A stretch of DNA of 64,000 nt, from positions 18,354,077 through 18,418,076 of the forward strand of contig CM043946.1 of NCBI GenBank assembly GCA_014529385.2. Reading direction: 5' to 3'. Source of the DNA: Adiantum capillus-veneris (lineage: Eukaryota > Streptophyta > Polypodiopsida > Polypodiales > Pteridaceae). The first letter of the stretch is position 1; every line of letters begins with the position of its first letter. Position numbers and translations under genes: made by a program. A model generated the notes under the pieces. That model saw nothing but the letters and a program-made list of their open reading frames with translations, was not told the DNA's origin and ran no database searches. Below are positions 1-15,137 of this stretch, one piece after another.

Positions 1-274
1 TGTAAACTATTTGCCCCATTGGTGTTGGGCTAAGCTTCATTGAGTCTAAACAACAGCAATTTGCCTCCTTTGAGCTGAATTGAGAGTGTGTGTGTGAGTG
101 TGTATGTGTGAGTGTTGAGTGGGCAAGTGGAAAATCTCTCTCTTCTCACTCCGTCTGTGTGTTTCCTGTCTCGGCCAGGCTGGTTGTGTAAGCCGAGTGG
201 TGCCCCATAATGTGTGTGTGTATCATCCCAAGAGTGTGTGTTGGGTCATTATAGAGGCGTTGTGTGTGTTTCCA
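1..274 (+). repeat. Element A 5' LTR (3'-terminal part only)
   Basis: Nearly identical to 14871-15134 apart from small differences in TG-repeat length. The shared sequence ends at about TTTCCATCC; the last CA is at 273-274, which I take as the LTR end. The start of the LTR lies outside the window. Confidence 0.85.
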
Positions 275-291
275 TCCGGATACCATTCTTT

Positions 292-311
292 TGGCGCCCC
301 CACGGAGGATC
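292..311 (+). promoter_or_regulatory. Element A primer binding site (candidate)
   Basis: TGGCGCCCCCACGG starts 17 bases after the inferred LTR end. The TGG start fits pairing with the CCA end of a tRNA. The same layout, TGGTCCCCCCACTG, occurs at 63371 in element I. The tRNA was not identified. Confidence 0.5.
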
Positions 312-357
312 TTGTTCGAGTATCTTCTGCTTCGAGCTTCGAGTTTCGAGATTGGGG

Positions 358-420
358 ATTACAGGTTACAGGTTACAGGGACAGGTACAGGTACAGGTGA
401 TTCACACAGGTACAGGTAGC
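358..420 (+). repeat. Short ACAGGT-type tandem repeat
   Basis: Degenerate repeats of TTACAGG and ACAGGT lie in the untranslated leader of element A. They are probably slippage products. Confidence 0.7.
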
Positions 421-1332
421 TGGAGTACAGTGATATACTAGTAGTGATGTCACTTGCAGTTGTTGTGGGTATGAATCACTTGGCGCCTATTTGAGCGCAT
501 CGTCTGCTTGATTGTATGTTACTTGTGGAAAATTCCATTGTGTGCATTTGTGGAGCCATACTTGGTTGCATTTGGCAGTCCCAGCCATTTCTGAGACTTC
601 GTCTGGAAGATAGTCATTTCTGAGACTTGACTATACGCGATTTGCATTAGCCTTCGTGTGAGGGTCGATAGCGTGAGGTTTTTATTGAGCTGGGGGATTC
701 TCAAATGTGGAGATCCTTTCGGTGATACAGGTAGCTGGAGCACCCTTTTCGTGACCTCGCCATAGGCTATGTACTAGTGATTCCTAATTGATGCTTGGGT
801 TCTATTGTTGGCAGTTTATGCATACATAGACAGTCTATATTTTGTGTTCACACTGCTCTACTTCTGGGGAAACTCTGCCAAAATTTTTCCAAGTTATGAT
901 GGCTGGTGTTTTGGTATTTTGAGCCATTTATGCTGTTATGCTGCTGAAATTTGGGCAAAAATCAGAGGATAAGTCAGGTGTGCCTTTTTGGGAGCTTCAT
1001 GGTTGGCTTTAATGGATGATCAAAATGGCCCTCAATTCACTCCTTTTCATTTAACTCAAAGAATCCAGATTAATGTTCATGTGTCCAGGAAGATCTTTTT
1101 CCAGCAGCGCATAGTCTTTATGTTTGGGCCAAGAAGATTGAGAGAGATCTTGGAATATCCTTTGCCTATTGTCATTCCGATGATTAACTATGAAAACTCA
1201 TTTGATGTGCATGTGTTTGTCCTTATCTAAAGCTGAGCTCCATTGAAGTTTCTGGGGATTGGGTAGTGAAAAGTTTTGGGTTCTTGCACGTGTGTTCAAA
1301 GGGGTTCTCAAAGCATTATAACTTGGGTAGCC
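421..1332 (+). other. Element A untranslated leader
   Basis: This is about 0.9 kb between the primer site and gag. Short reading frames occur on both strands, but none resembles a known protein. I see no gene here. Confidence 0.6.
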
Positions 1333-3288
1333 ATGGCTTTCTCTTATCCGGAGTTTCATGGAAGAAGTGATGAAGATGTGGAAGAATTTTTGGAAAAGAT
1401 GGAGGTTGCTTGCATTAGCAACCAGATTCATGACCCTACGCAGATGTTACACCTTCTCCAAATTTGTTTGAAGAGTGATGCACAAGTTTGGTCTAAAGCA
1501 TTTGAAGAGGAGTTGCGTGTGGCTGATCCACCTGTAAGGTTGAGTTGGGACAATCTACGACATGGGTTGGAAGTGGAGTTTGTGAAGATAGAAGATCCTG
1601 ACAAAGTGTGGCAAGAAGTACAGGCTTTGGTGCAAAAGGAAGGTGAGCCAGTAGATGCGTACATACGTAAGTTTTCATTGGCATGGGAGTGAATGTGCAA
1701 GGCCTTAGCACCACAGGTACCCCCGCCTGACATGATGAAGAAGGACAGGTTCTTGGCTGGTCTTTGGGGGAATATACGTTGGAGAGTGGAGCTAAAGAAG
1801 CCTAGGACATATGAAGATGCACTAGAGGTAGCAAGGAACAAAGAGTGGAAGCTGAAGAAAATGATCCAGTTAGGGGTGGAGTCTTTGCCAATGAGGTCTG
1901 AATTTCAGCCTATGGACTCTTTACAAGGTCGCATGCCAGGGGTTCATCACGAACCAGTGGTTCCTGTTACTACTCAGGTTATGCCAGCAGTGGTCACTAG
2001 AGCAGTCCAAGATGATGGGCTAAGACAAGACATGAGGCAAATGGTAGATTTAATGAAGAATCTCAGCCTAAACATGCTAGGTCAAGTGGGAAATAATCGA
2101 GGTCGAGGGAGGTTTGCAAATCAGCCAGGAGGTGAAGAAAGGCCTAGAAATGGTGTTGGACAAAGCAATGGTAGGTTTTGGAGGCAGACGCCCACATGTT
2201 ACAATTGTGGAGAGTTGGGTCACATCAGCCCGCAATGTGATAAGCCACCAAGGATGGGGGGAGACATGTATCCATTGACAAAACAGGTGCTAACTAGGTC
2301 GCATGATTATGGCATCGAAATTAAGGGAGATGAAGGAACCAGTGGATTAACCCAAGAGGAAAAGGGAAAGACAAAAGTATTAAGTGTGGTTACCTTAAAG
2401 AAGGCATCAAAGCTAGAGGATACATTAGTGATAACTATTGGGAAGAGGACGACAGAGGACAAGGAAGGAAGAAGTGCCCCAGGTCCTAGTAAGAAGAAGG
2501 GAAAGAGTCATGAAGGTGAGGATGTCAAGGCCAAGAGGAAAAGGAGAGCTCATCGAAAGTTTCATGTTTCAGATTTTCCACTAGGGGATGGGCAATTAAG
2601 CTATGACTTGAAGGAGGATCTGACAAGCAGGAAGGCAGATGTTACTTTTGGGCAACTTATAGAGATGGTGCCTAAGCTAAAGCGACAGTGGAAGAGGATG
2701 GTTAACCCAATGGAGAAAGAGCCAGAGAGAGGTTCAGTGAAGGTGTTGGCAATGGATGAGCTACCAGACATTTGCCCAATAGTAGATGTGTGGCATAAAA
2801 GGAAAAATTTGGGACAAGGTTATGTGGATGGTGGAGCCCAAATATGTGTCATTACACACTCATGCATTGAGAAGATGGGTCTTACAGTGTCAGGTTTCCG
2901 GATCAGATTGGCAAACCATCAGAAAGTAAAATGTTTGGGTGTTGTAAAGAGCTTAGAAGTGGAAACATATGATGCAAAGGCAGTGGTTGATTTTCATGTG
3001 ATGCCAGCAAGGTTGGGAACATATCCTATTATACTGGGCAGACCATGGTTACGTGCAGTGGGAGCTGTTCAAGATTGGCGACATGGTACAATTAGCCTCT
3101 ATGGAAAGATAGGCACCAAGAAGCTTTATAATATGGACACAAGGAAACGATTAGAGGAGCTTTATGAATATGAGGATGAGTCTAGAGATGAAGACTCTTC
3201 CACGGTGACAGATGAGGACAGTGATAGTACTACCAGCAGTGATGAGGATGCTGATGTTGCATTTCTTTTGATGGACAAAGAAATCTAG
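1333..3288 (+). pseudogene. Element A gag and aspartic protease
   Basis: Gag forms the capsid and the protease cleaves the polyprotein. I chose the ATG at 1333 (context GCCATGG), just before a gag-like start (AFSYPEFHGRSDEDV). The frame is interrupted by TGA at 1690-1692 and resumes in the same frame with more gag. A CCHC zinc knuckle (CYNCGELGHISPQC) lies at 2197-2238. After a lysine-rich stretch comes the protease, with active-site motif YVDGGAQ at 2821 and the closing motif ILGRPWL near 3034. D-G-G in place of D-S/T-G is common in plant Ty3 proteases. An acidic tail leads to an in-frame TAG at 3286-3288. The reading frame continues unchanged into reverse transcriptase, so this was one polyprotein. 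Confidence 0.85.
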
Positions 3289-5105
3289 GAGTTTGGTTTA
3301 GTTGCATTTGCGAATGAGGTTGAAGATGAAAGTGAAGGGCCTTATGAAGTGATTGAAGGGCTGATGCAAACCAAGGTTGAGTTGTCAAAGAAGCAGGAAT
3401 TGTTGACACAAATGATCAGTGGAGACCTCTCAGCTATGGAGAAGGATATATATTTGCACATGCTGGCTAGTTTTCCTGATTTGATCATTACTTCATATGA
3501 AGAGATCAGAGGGTTCAAGGGCGAAGAGATGCATATAGAGCTGAAAGAAGGTGCTAAGCCAGTGCGGCAAAGGCTAAGAAGGATGGGTCAAGAGCAAATG
3601 GAAGCCTTGCGGGTAGAGGTGGACAAGTTATTGAAGGCAGGGTTCATAGTTCCAGTAGAGACCACAAAATGGGTGAGTCCAGTAGTGGTCAGTCCAAAGA
3701 AGGATGGAAAGTGGAGAATTTGTGTAGATTTTAAACCCTTAAACGCAGCCACAAAGAAGAACCCATATCCTCTTCCATTCATCGATCAAATCTTGGATTC
3801 AATGGCAGGTTATGAGAGGTACAGTGTGTGTGATGGTTTTTCAGGCTCTTTTCAATTGAAGATTGCTCTTAAAGACCGCACAAAGACCACTTTTATTACG
3901 CCATGGGGCTGCTATTGCTACACAGTATTGCCATTTGGGTTGTCAAATGGACCTTCCTTTTATCAAGAGGGAGCAAATTGGGTGTTGGAACCATTCATTG
4001 GTAGTTGTGTTAAAGCTTTTATGGATGACTTCTGTGTTTATAGCAGTAGGGCTGAACACCAAAAGAAGCTGCAGATGGTATTGGCTCGATATGATGAATG
4101 TGGAGGACAACTAAATCCAAAGAAATGTCATCTAGCACAGCCAAGGGTGAAGTTATTGGGCCACATGGTGTCAGAAAATGGCATTGAGGCTGATCCAGAC
4201 AAGGTTAAGTCTATTATTCTTCTTCCATCACCTACGAGTACGAAGCAATTGGCAACCTTTATACACAAAGTGAAGTACATGGCAAGGTTTATTCCATTGT
4301 CTTCTCAGATTCTTTATCCATTACAACAAGTGGAAAAGCATGATCCATTGCAATGGGATGACAAGTGTGAAGAAGTGTTTCAAGAGGTGAAAGAGGTGTT
4401 AGGGGGGTTGTCAGCCATGCAGGCTCCTGATTGGGAGAAATTTTTTAATGTAAATCCCTCAGTAGGGGATGATGCCATTGGAGCCATGCTATTGCAAAAG
4501 GGGAAGGGCAGCCGTTATATGAGGCCAGCGTATTGTGCAAGCCGAGTGAAGTTGGTAGCGGAGAGAAAGTTCTCGGAAGTAGAGCTAGTGATGGCTAGTG
4601 TAATATTTGCTTGTCGATGATTTCGTCATTACTTGCTACCACGACCTTTTGTTTTCTTGACGAGTTATGCCTTTTTGCCACAGTTAATTAATGGCACTAA
4701 CATGTCAAATGTGGTGAAGAAATGGGTAATTGAGCTACAAGAGTTTGAGTTCTCTTTTCTAGTGGAAGATAGTACAAGGGCTACCCTAGCTGATTTGTTG
4801 ACCTACAAGGAGAATCCTCTTATTGTTAAGGAAGAGGTGGTGAGAAAGGTAGTTGAAGAAGTGCCACAGATCAGCAATGCACATGTGTTGTTCTTTGATG
4901 GTTCATACAGAAAGAGCCATGATGCGGCTTCAGGAGGTATAGCACTTTATGATCCACAGGGGAAGCTAGTATGCAAGAGATCAGGGTTCAAATTGGATGC
5001 TCATAGTAACAATGAGTCTGAATATGCTACTCTGGAAGCCGGATTACACATTTTTTTGAAGCATGGGGTTCGAAGGTTGAGCATAAAAGGTGATACCTTG
5101 TTAGT
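3289..5105 (+). pseudogene. Element A reverse transcriptase, first RNase H and start of second RNase H
   Basis: Same frame as the upstream gag-protease. Reverse transcriptase motifs run from RICVDFKPLN and PYPLPFID through PFGLSNGP to the catalytic FMDD at 4018-4029. The first RNase H region follows, but the usual D-A-S signature reads NPSVGDDA, so it looks inactive. TGA at 4618-4620 interrupts this domain. A second RNase H starts near 4885 with FFDGSY, SNNESEY and KGDTLL, matching catalytic D, E and D. Two RNase H regions are a mark of the Tat lineage. The frame is cut at 5105 by insertion of element B, and the rest of this domain lies at 12412. Confidence 0.88.
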
Positions 5106-5775
5106 TGTAAGGTCTCTGACCCCAACCAAAAAGAGCACCCTTGTACCATGAAATAATCATAATGGAAAAAAAGTTACTATTTTTAGCAGTTTTTCGAATT
5201 CTCTCAGTGCCATGATGTTTAGAATGTTATAAAGCTTCTAAATGTGAATTAAAATATTTTTTGTGAAAATTTTACAAATATAGTAAGTTTTTGGTCACCC
5301 GACCCGTCTAGTTTTGACCGTCTCAAAAATTTGCACCCGTACCCCAAATTTGAAAAAAATGCATTTTCGAACCTCGAGGGGGCTGCTAAATATGGCACGT
5401 ACTTGGTCCAGTACGCCTTAGTTAGAGCTCAGTATAGCAATTTACGGCATCAAAATCTGGCTCGTATGGCCCGTTTTAGCCTAAAACCAATTTTTCCTAA
5501 AGTTGTGCGGGGAGGCACCGGGGCTCGAGGCTGTGTGGGAACATGTCCCAGACCACTCAGAGCCTGCTTTAGCAGCTAGGGGGCACCCTCTTGTATAGTG
5601 GGAGTTGTGGGAGAGTTTCCAAGCTTGAGAGTGAGTGTGAGAGCCAGTTAGACTAGCTAATTGGACACTTGGTAGGTAGGAAACTAGACTTGCCATGCAT
5701 GATGTGAGAGCTCACACAGATGCAAATAGCAAGGCTGGTCTATTTTCAGCTTGGAGGAGCCTATTTAAAGGTGTG

Positions 5776-5817
<42 letters not shown>

Positions 5818-7904
5818 CTCACACACCCACCCAATGCACATACACACACCTACACATACCTTGGGGAGGTGCTGCAGCTACACACACCTTTTGAAGGAGA
5901 AGCAAGGAGGGAGGTGCTGTCGAATTCTCACCTCAAGAAGCTCGATTAGATCAGAGAATCGAGAAGATTATCAGCCCTTAATCACGGTAACCACGGTTTA
6001 ATTAATGCCTTCTGTAAATTCTTTTCATTATTATCTAAATTCCTCGTCTATTATGCTTACTCCTAGTCATAATTCTCTATAATTACTCTCTAATTTCTCC
6101 TTAACCATATTCTAATATGTAATCATTACACCATAGCTGAATTATCAACCATCCATGATCTTTAATTAATAATTAGTGCATGATTAATAGAATTTTCTCT
6201 CTCTAGATAGCATAATAATTAACCAGTAAGGCGGTAATTGTGTAGACCTACAAGAATCACACTCTTTCTATCACTCATTAATATTGTAGCTAAATTAAAT
6301 TCATTTCTCTTATGCATTAAGCTGTAATTAAGGAAAAATTAATCTGTCGTTAAGTCTCTAAGAATTGACTTTTCTCACACCTATGCATAAGGTGAATCAA
6401 CACTATCTATTTGCTAGGAAAGAGATTAATCATACTTAATTCATCTGTCTGGTAATTCCATTAGTGAAATCCTATTATTCTTAATCATGTAAGCCGAGTA
6501 ATTATCTTTAGAGCCGGTTCCCATAGGATTATGTGTCATCCATAATGATTGCTATATGGAAAAATCTAGACCTCTCATATAGGAGGGATTAATTAATGTT
6601 GCTTATCTATCTATTGGGTTGTTATGACGCTTGCGAACCTTAGCTTTTTCTCCAAGCTAATTATTTAAAGTAGTGAGTAAAATGGCTCCGATTAAAAGAA
6701 CTCGCTTCGGTGGTGCCCACGACCGCGAGGCGGGAACAAGCAATGTCCATGGAAAGGGAAAAGCTCCCATGGAGGAACAAATACCGGCCATCTCACGGGC
6801 CAATGACGAAGAAATGGAAGAGGTAGGTCATAATTTCATTCAGGTTGTTTAATTTAACATTGCACACGTTTAGTTAGGAATGAACATATCCCCAAATATG
6901 TTGGACAAATCCGATTGAAACCTCAGCATTGAATTTATTGTACATTAAGTTCTAAAGTAGGAAGGAAATGATTGATGGGTATGTTGTTTGCAAGAGGAAA
7001 GAATGTTTGATAGGGAAAATTTAGCTCGACATGTTCATTTTATTTCCAATGTTGAATCAGTCCTGACCCCCCTACTGATCACGGGGGGAAGAGTTCCTGG
7101 TTAAGGGCTCTTGAATCCACGACTGCTGGTTAAGCGGTGGATACCCACATTTGCTGGTTAAGAGGTGGGAACCCACGTCTTGCTTTCTATGCGGTGGGAG
7201 TGTCCATGTCGTGCTTTTTATGCGGTGGACAAACCTAGTTGTATGGGCAGCTAGGCGACAACGGGAGGAGTAAACTCTTGCTGGAGGGGGGATGTTGTAC
7301 CTCCAGAACATTGGAATTTTAATGAATAAGTTTGAGTAGAATTTTTACTAGAATACTGTCTTGGTGCCGATTTGCAATACTGTTTGAAGGGTTGTCTTAA
7401 CGAACACTGTGATTCGGAATATAATCAAGGAATCTTTATGTTGAACAACCAATGTGGTAGTAATTAGGACACACAAGGAAGTGTGAGTGTGGGGGTGGAA
7501 AGTGGGGGCTTGGCTCAGGTTGCCAATGCCTATGAGAAGGGTGGTCCCGATTGGTCGGGAACTCTTTGTCCCCATAGTGCCTACTTCGATATAAGTAATA
7601 CTCATTGCCCCTAGAGCGGTGAAATATTGAGAGTACGTGCCTCTGAAACATGGGGAAAAAGGCACTCGGGGTTTCTCTCCTCTTGGAAGGTGAGTCTTAT
7701 GATCGCTAGATAGCTTAAGTACGCTTCCCCTGCGAGGTGGAGCTAGATCTCATTGCTAGTAGGCTCGAGCTCGACTCACTTTGTGATGAGAGATTGTCCG
7801 CTAGCTGAACCCTGAACCACTTTGTTTGCTTCCGCAATAGATCTAGTGGCCACCAGGTTCACCATCAGATCCGCCGTTTGATATGGCGGGGTGGGGACCT
7901 CACA
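5106..7904 (+). repeat. Element B 5' LTR
   Basis: Runs from TGTAAGG to CCTCACA with TG...CA ends. It contains a (CA)n tract at about 5776-5815. Most of the sequence is shared with 9538-12406 and, more distantly, with 47343-50411. Internal open frames (for example poly Thr-His) come from the microsatellite and are not genes. Confidence 0.93.
5776..5815 (+). repeat. (CA)n microsatellite, short allele
   Basis: About 40 bp of CA repeats in the left LTR of element B. The matching tract in the right LTR is more than twice as long. Confidence 0.95.
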
Positions 7905-7906
7905 CC

Positions 7907-7924
7907 TGGTATCAGAGCTATAGG
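7907..7924 (+). promoter_or_regulatory. Element B primer binding site
   Basis: TGGTATCAGAGC begins two bases after the LTR end. This is the classic plant primer site, complementary to the 3' end of initiator tRNA-Met. Confidence 0.92.
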
Positions 7925-8424
7925 TTTACGAACTAGAAAATGATGTTGTTTGAAAATTTTGAAAAAATAAGGGAAAGTAGGATAGCTCATACTCAAAGCT
8001 TGAGCATGATGTTTCCCAGAATAATGACATTGGATTTGTCTAGTGGATTGTTTCCTGAGTGATGTTAAAGAGTTTTACTCATTGAGCTTGTCGGGATTCA
8101 ATGGGTTCCACATGATTTTTTTTGAGAAGTCGTTGGTGCGACTAGTGCTCCGGGCAGGTAGCCTGTTGATGCACATAAAGTTATAAGTTGGATCAAAGCT
8201 CTCCAGTAAAGTTTTTACCATTATTTATCAGACAATTTTGGATGTATTGAATGGAATTTAAACTAATGGTGGAATGGTTAAATCCTTTGTGATAGTTGTA
8301 GAGATTAAGTAGGCTGGTTAAGCCCAAAAAGTTAAATTTCTTCTTAAGTATGGAAAAGCCTAGGTTCATTTGAGAAGAGTGCTATAGTAATGAGTTTTAT
8401 ACAATTGGAGAGGTACCGTCTACT

Positions 8425-9142
8425 GTGCTATATACCGCCGTTCAGGAGAAAAAGCTTCTCCTTAAGCAAGCTCAGCCTCCAACCTTTAAAGGCGAAGGGG
8501 TTAATGTGGAGAGAGATGCGGAAGTATGGATGGAAGCAATGGACGACTATTTCGAAGCTGCAGGAACCCAACCCGTGAACCAAACCATGCTTGCGATGTT
8601 CCGCTTGTCTGGCGATACCAAGATATGGTGGAAGCAACATTGCAGGGATTTGGATATCAAGGGATCTTCCCAATCCTGGGAAGACATCAAAGCTGCAATA
8701 ATGGGACGTTATTTACCACCCGCCTACAAAACCTTGAAGATGAACGAGTTCTTTTCCCTTCGGCAGCTGACTTCATCTGTCGAAGAATATTATTCAAAGT
8801 TTGTCACTCTTCGGAGATATGCTCCTAAGATGACATTGGAACAACAGGTAGCACGGTTCTGCCAAGGACTCATCGACCCCCCTGAACAACCGACTAGAAG
8901 CTCTCAGGCCAGCAACTCTGCAAGATGCCTTGCTAAGGGCCAAACCGTTAGCTAAAGAGATTCAGAGGACTACCCAAGATAGTGAATACTATTTGTCAAA
9001 GAGGGCCAGGACAGACAACTGGAGTAACAGACCAATCAACCCTGCATACGACCATCGTCCGGTAGTAGCTACTACGGCAGCTACCGAATTTCCCAATATA
9101 AGATGCTTTGAGTGCCAGGAGTATGGACATTACAAAAGTTGA
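8425..9142 (+). pseudogene. Element B gag (capsid and zinc knuckle)
   Basis: Frame 1 from about 8425 reads as a plant Ty3 gag: AEVWMEAMDDYFEAAG, IWWKQH and SVEEYYSKFVTLRRYAP. A one-base frameshift at the C-run near 8877-8882 moves the frame, and the downstream part resumes at about 8888-8930. The zinc knuckle CFECQEYGHYKS is cut by TGA at 9140-9142, immediately before its last Cys. No clear ATG is visible near the start. Bases 9143-9490 show weak continuation of a basic gag tail and then nothing recognisable. Confidence 0.8.
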
Positions 9143-9490
9143 TGTCCAAAAAGGATTTCCCAAACATCTGGTGCTAATAATGTATCTCTGAACGTCAATG
9201 GGCGAGGTCAACCAAACGGAAGAGGAGGCCGAGTAAGAGGAAACATAGGACAAGGAAGCGGAGCTTTCGCTAATGCCGCAGTGAGACAACCAACTGTGGG
9301 TGACGAAGCTGACGAGAGAGCATCTCTGTATGCTGCAACTGCTAGTGAGCAATAATTCAAGCACCAGGATCTCATCAAAGTTCAGCAGAATAAGACGCAT
9401 AAAGCTAAAGACTATTCTATTATCAAAGGATATCTTTACTTTAGACAGAGGATATATGTACCTAAGTAGTTAGCGTCAAATTTACCCAGA

Positions 9491-9537
9491 TGTATTCTTG
9501 AGATGAGGAAATCTCAAATTTTTCACTTTGGGCAGGT
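9491..9537 (+). pseudogene. Element B residue of polyprotein 3' end
   Basis: TTCTTGAGATGAGG and the following bases match the end of the chromodomain ORF and LTR junction of element G at 47301-47342. This shows that the missing pol region was deleted between about 9.47 kb and this point. Confidence 0.7.
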
Positions 9538-12406
<2,869 letters not shown>

Positions 12407-12411
12407 TTAGT

Positions 12412-13885
12412 GGTGAAACAAGTGCTGGGTGTGTGGAAGAGCAAGAACACCTCATTGAAGGAAATGTGCTTCAAAATTAAACGCCTGTTAAAAAATTTCG
12501 AAGCATGGAGCATCAGACACATTGAACGTGCTCTAAATGGAGAGGCACATGAAGCAGCTCAAGGCATGATCGGGGAGCTATTTGTGTTGAGGACCACTTT
12601 ACCTCTTTATCATGGCCGGGAAAGTTTGGCTCAAGAAGAGGAGTTTTTGCTAACAGGAATCATTCCAAAGGAGATTCATAATTCTAAAAAGTATGGCTTT
12701 GTGCGTAGAGCATATAGGTACAAATTGATTGGTGATGTCTTATACATGAAAGGGGCTGATCTTGTGTTGAGACGTGTACCTTGGCGGGAGGAGCTTTACA
12801 GAGTGTTGGAAGAGAATCATGAAGGCGCATGTGGTGGCCATTTTTCTCTAAAGATCACCTTGCATAAGATTTTGCAAGAGGGGTATGTATGGACTAGTTT
12901 GCACAAGGATGTTCACCATTGGTGTAGGTCTTGCAATAGGTGTCAAGCATTTGGGAAGAGAGTGTTGAAGCCAGAGCTACGAAAAACCATTATGGCGTTT
13001 GATGTGTTTGAAAAGTGGGGGATTGATGCAATAGGCCCGTTACCTATCACAAGCAGGGGCAAAAGCTATATTTTGACGGTAGTGGACTATCTCTCTAGAT
13101 GGGCAGAGGCTATAGCAGTAAAGCAAATCACTGCAAAGGATGTGGCAAAATTTGTGTATGATGAAATATGTTGCAAGTTTGGAGTGCCATTAGAGCTACT
13201 TTCAGATAAGGGGCTAGGATTTAGAGCTAAACTGCTAGACTTCTTATGCGCAAAGATGAAGATTAGGCACCAACATACCACACCTTATTACCCACAGTGT
13301 AATGGCTTAAATGAAAGATTCAATGGTGAGTTGGTACAGACTCTTTCGAAAGTGACAGAGCACCAAAGAAAGAATTGGGATTTGGAATTGCCTAGTGCAT
13401 TATGGGCTTACCGTACTTCGGTGAAGACAGGTACAGGGTTTACTCCATTCCATTTGGTATATGGAAAGGAAGCACTATTGCCTGTGGAAGTAGAGTTGCC
13501 TGCAGTAAAGATGCTAGAGAAGCTACTTGGGCCGTCTAGTAATGCATTCAAAGAGAGGCTCTTACAGTTACAGGAGGTTCAGTTGGATAGGATGAGCGCA
13601 TTGGAGCATTATGGGAAGATGCAGGATAAGGCTTTGGCAAAGATAAATGAAAAGGTCAAAAGTAAGGGTATCAAGAAGCATGACTTAGTTTTGCGTTACA
13701 ATAGTAAGCTGGACAACACCTTCCAAAAGAAGTTTCAGATTAAGTGGGAAGGCCCTTTCAAGGTAGTGGAGTGTTTTCCAAATGGTACATATCAGTTGGC
13801 TAATCTAGATAAGATTCTACATAAGTCAAGGGTAAATGGATTGCCTCTTAAATTATATCATGCCAGGTTAATGATGGTGGAGTAA
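12412..13885 (+). pseudogene. Element A end of second RNase H and integrase
   Basis: The frame follows on from 5105 if element B and one target copy are removed, and then stays open for about 490 codons to TAA at 13883. The last RNase H catalytic Asp appears replaced by His (codon at 12548, in GEAHEAA). The integrase has an HHCC-type zinc motif (His 12818, CRSCNRCQ from 12923) and the D, D-35-E triad: D at 13025 (WGIDAIGP), D at 13205 (SDKG) and E at 13313 (NERFNGE). The spacing between the second D and E is the expected 35 residues. The C-terminal GPF motif is present (WEGPF), with no chromodomain after it. It is the only long undamaged coding stretch in the element. Confidence 0.9.
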
Positions 13886-13990
13886 GATGAGCTGTCTGTG
13901 GAGCAAGCAATGTTGGTGAAGGATGAGGAGACCTGTGATGCGGCGAGTCTCATATCTCTCTTTGCTGCTGTTGATCATGAATGATCTAGC

Positions 13991-14006
13991 AGGCTAGGGG
14001 ATGGGC
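13991..14006 (+). promoter_or_regulatory. Element A polypurine tract (candidate)
   Basis: AGGCTAGGGGATGGGC is purine-rich and lies a few bases before a TGTCAGG that I take as the LTR start. It would prime plus-strand DNA synthesis. Confidence 0.5.
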
Positions 14007-14012
14007 AAATTA

Positions 14013-15134
14013 TGTCAGGAGTTTTTTTGAGCAAGGGATTGCGCATATGTACATACACATGCATGGTGCATCGAATAAAGGATTACCCAATTTCCATAGC
14101 CAGGTGGTTACGTGGGGCCCACGTGTGTACAGGTAGGACAGGGTGTACATAGTGCATCGATTTTCACTATTATCAATACCAGTGTTTTTTTTCTACAATA
14201 AGGAGGAGTTGGTAGCGCGTAAAACTTCTCGAGGAAGCTATCCACGGGCCGACGACATGAGGTAAGCAGCTGCGTCAGATGGCATCGAGTGGCGTCAGGA
14301 GGTCGAACGGGGTCAATACTTGCACGCGGAGAAGTATGGACACGACGTGGGTGTTTTCTTGTGATACTTATGCAGAAAGTTCATCATGAGGACCACTTTT
14401 TGGGGCCACTTCACGTGGTTGCAGGATGCATTATTGGGAAAAACTGAGTGCCAGGTGTGCGGATGATGCAAAAAGGTGACAACTATGCACTGCGAGGTCA
14501 GTTTTTGGCCTGTTTGGGGTCCGTTTGAGGTTATCTAAAAGGCCACGGGTGCCCAGCTAATAAATCTAAGTGTGGGAACTGAAAAAACAGAGAGAATATC
14601 AGAAAAAACGTGGAGAAGAGAGGAGGAACAGCCGCAAGTGTGTTTTTTGCTGTTTTTGGAGCATTTTTTGGCCCTAAACTGCTCATCCGAGGTCGGATTT
14701 GAGCACTGTGACATTGTAGACTGGGGTTTTTGGGCGTTCCAAACGCAATGGCGCTGTCCATTTTGCCAAATTCCTCACAAATTTTCTGCTTTTTTTCTGT
14801 GTAATCTTCTCCGGTGAGTGAAGCCTCTACTTAACTTTGTGGTTGTATCTGGTGTATTTCCTCAATACTGTGTAAACTATTTGCCCCATTGGTGTTGGGC
14901 TAAGCTTCATTGAGTCTAAACAACAGCAATTTGCCTCCTTTGAGCTGAATTGAGAGTGTGTATGTGTGAGTGTTGAGTGGGCAAGTGGGAAATCTCTCTC
15001 TTCTCACTCTGTCTGTGTGTTTCCTGTCTCGGCCAGGCTGGTTGTGTAAGCCGAGTGGTGCCCCATAATGTGTGTGTGTGTATCATCCCAAGAGTGTGTG
15101 TCGGGTCATTATAGAGGTGTTGTGTGTGTTTCCA
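14013..15134 (+). repeat. Element A 3' LTR
   Basis: The right end is fixed by its match to bases 1-274. The left end is inferred from TG after the polypurine tract, giving about 1.12 kb. Only the last 264 bases can be compared with the 5' copy. Small reading frames inside do not resemble proteins. Confidence 0.65.
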
Positions 15135-15137
15135 TCC

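Noticed and set aside
988-1230. 80-codon frame in the leader of element A
   Set aside because: No recognisable domain and no ATG-supported start; likely chance.
5695-6001. Thr/His-rich proteins across CA repeats (also at 10127 and 52275)
   Set aside because: These are translations of microsatellites within LTRs or leaders; the frame depends only on the repeat.
14531-14817. Overlapping short frames on both strands in the 3' LTR of A
   Set aside because: They lie inside an LTR, overlap each other and resemble no protein.
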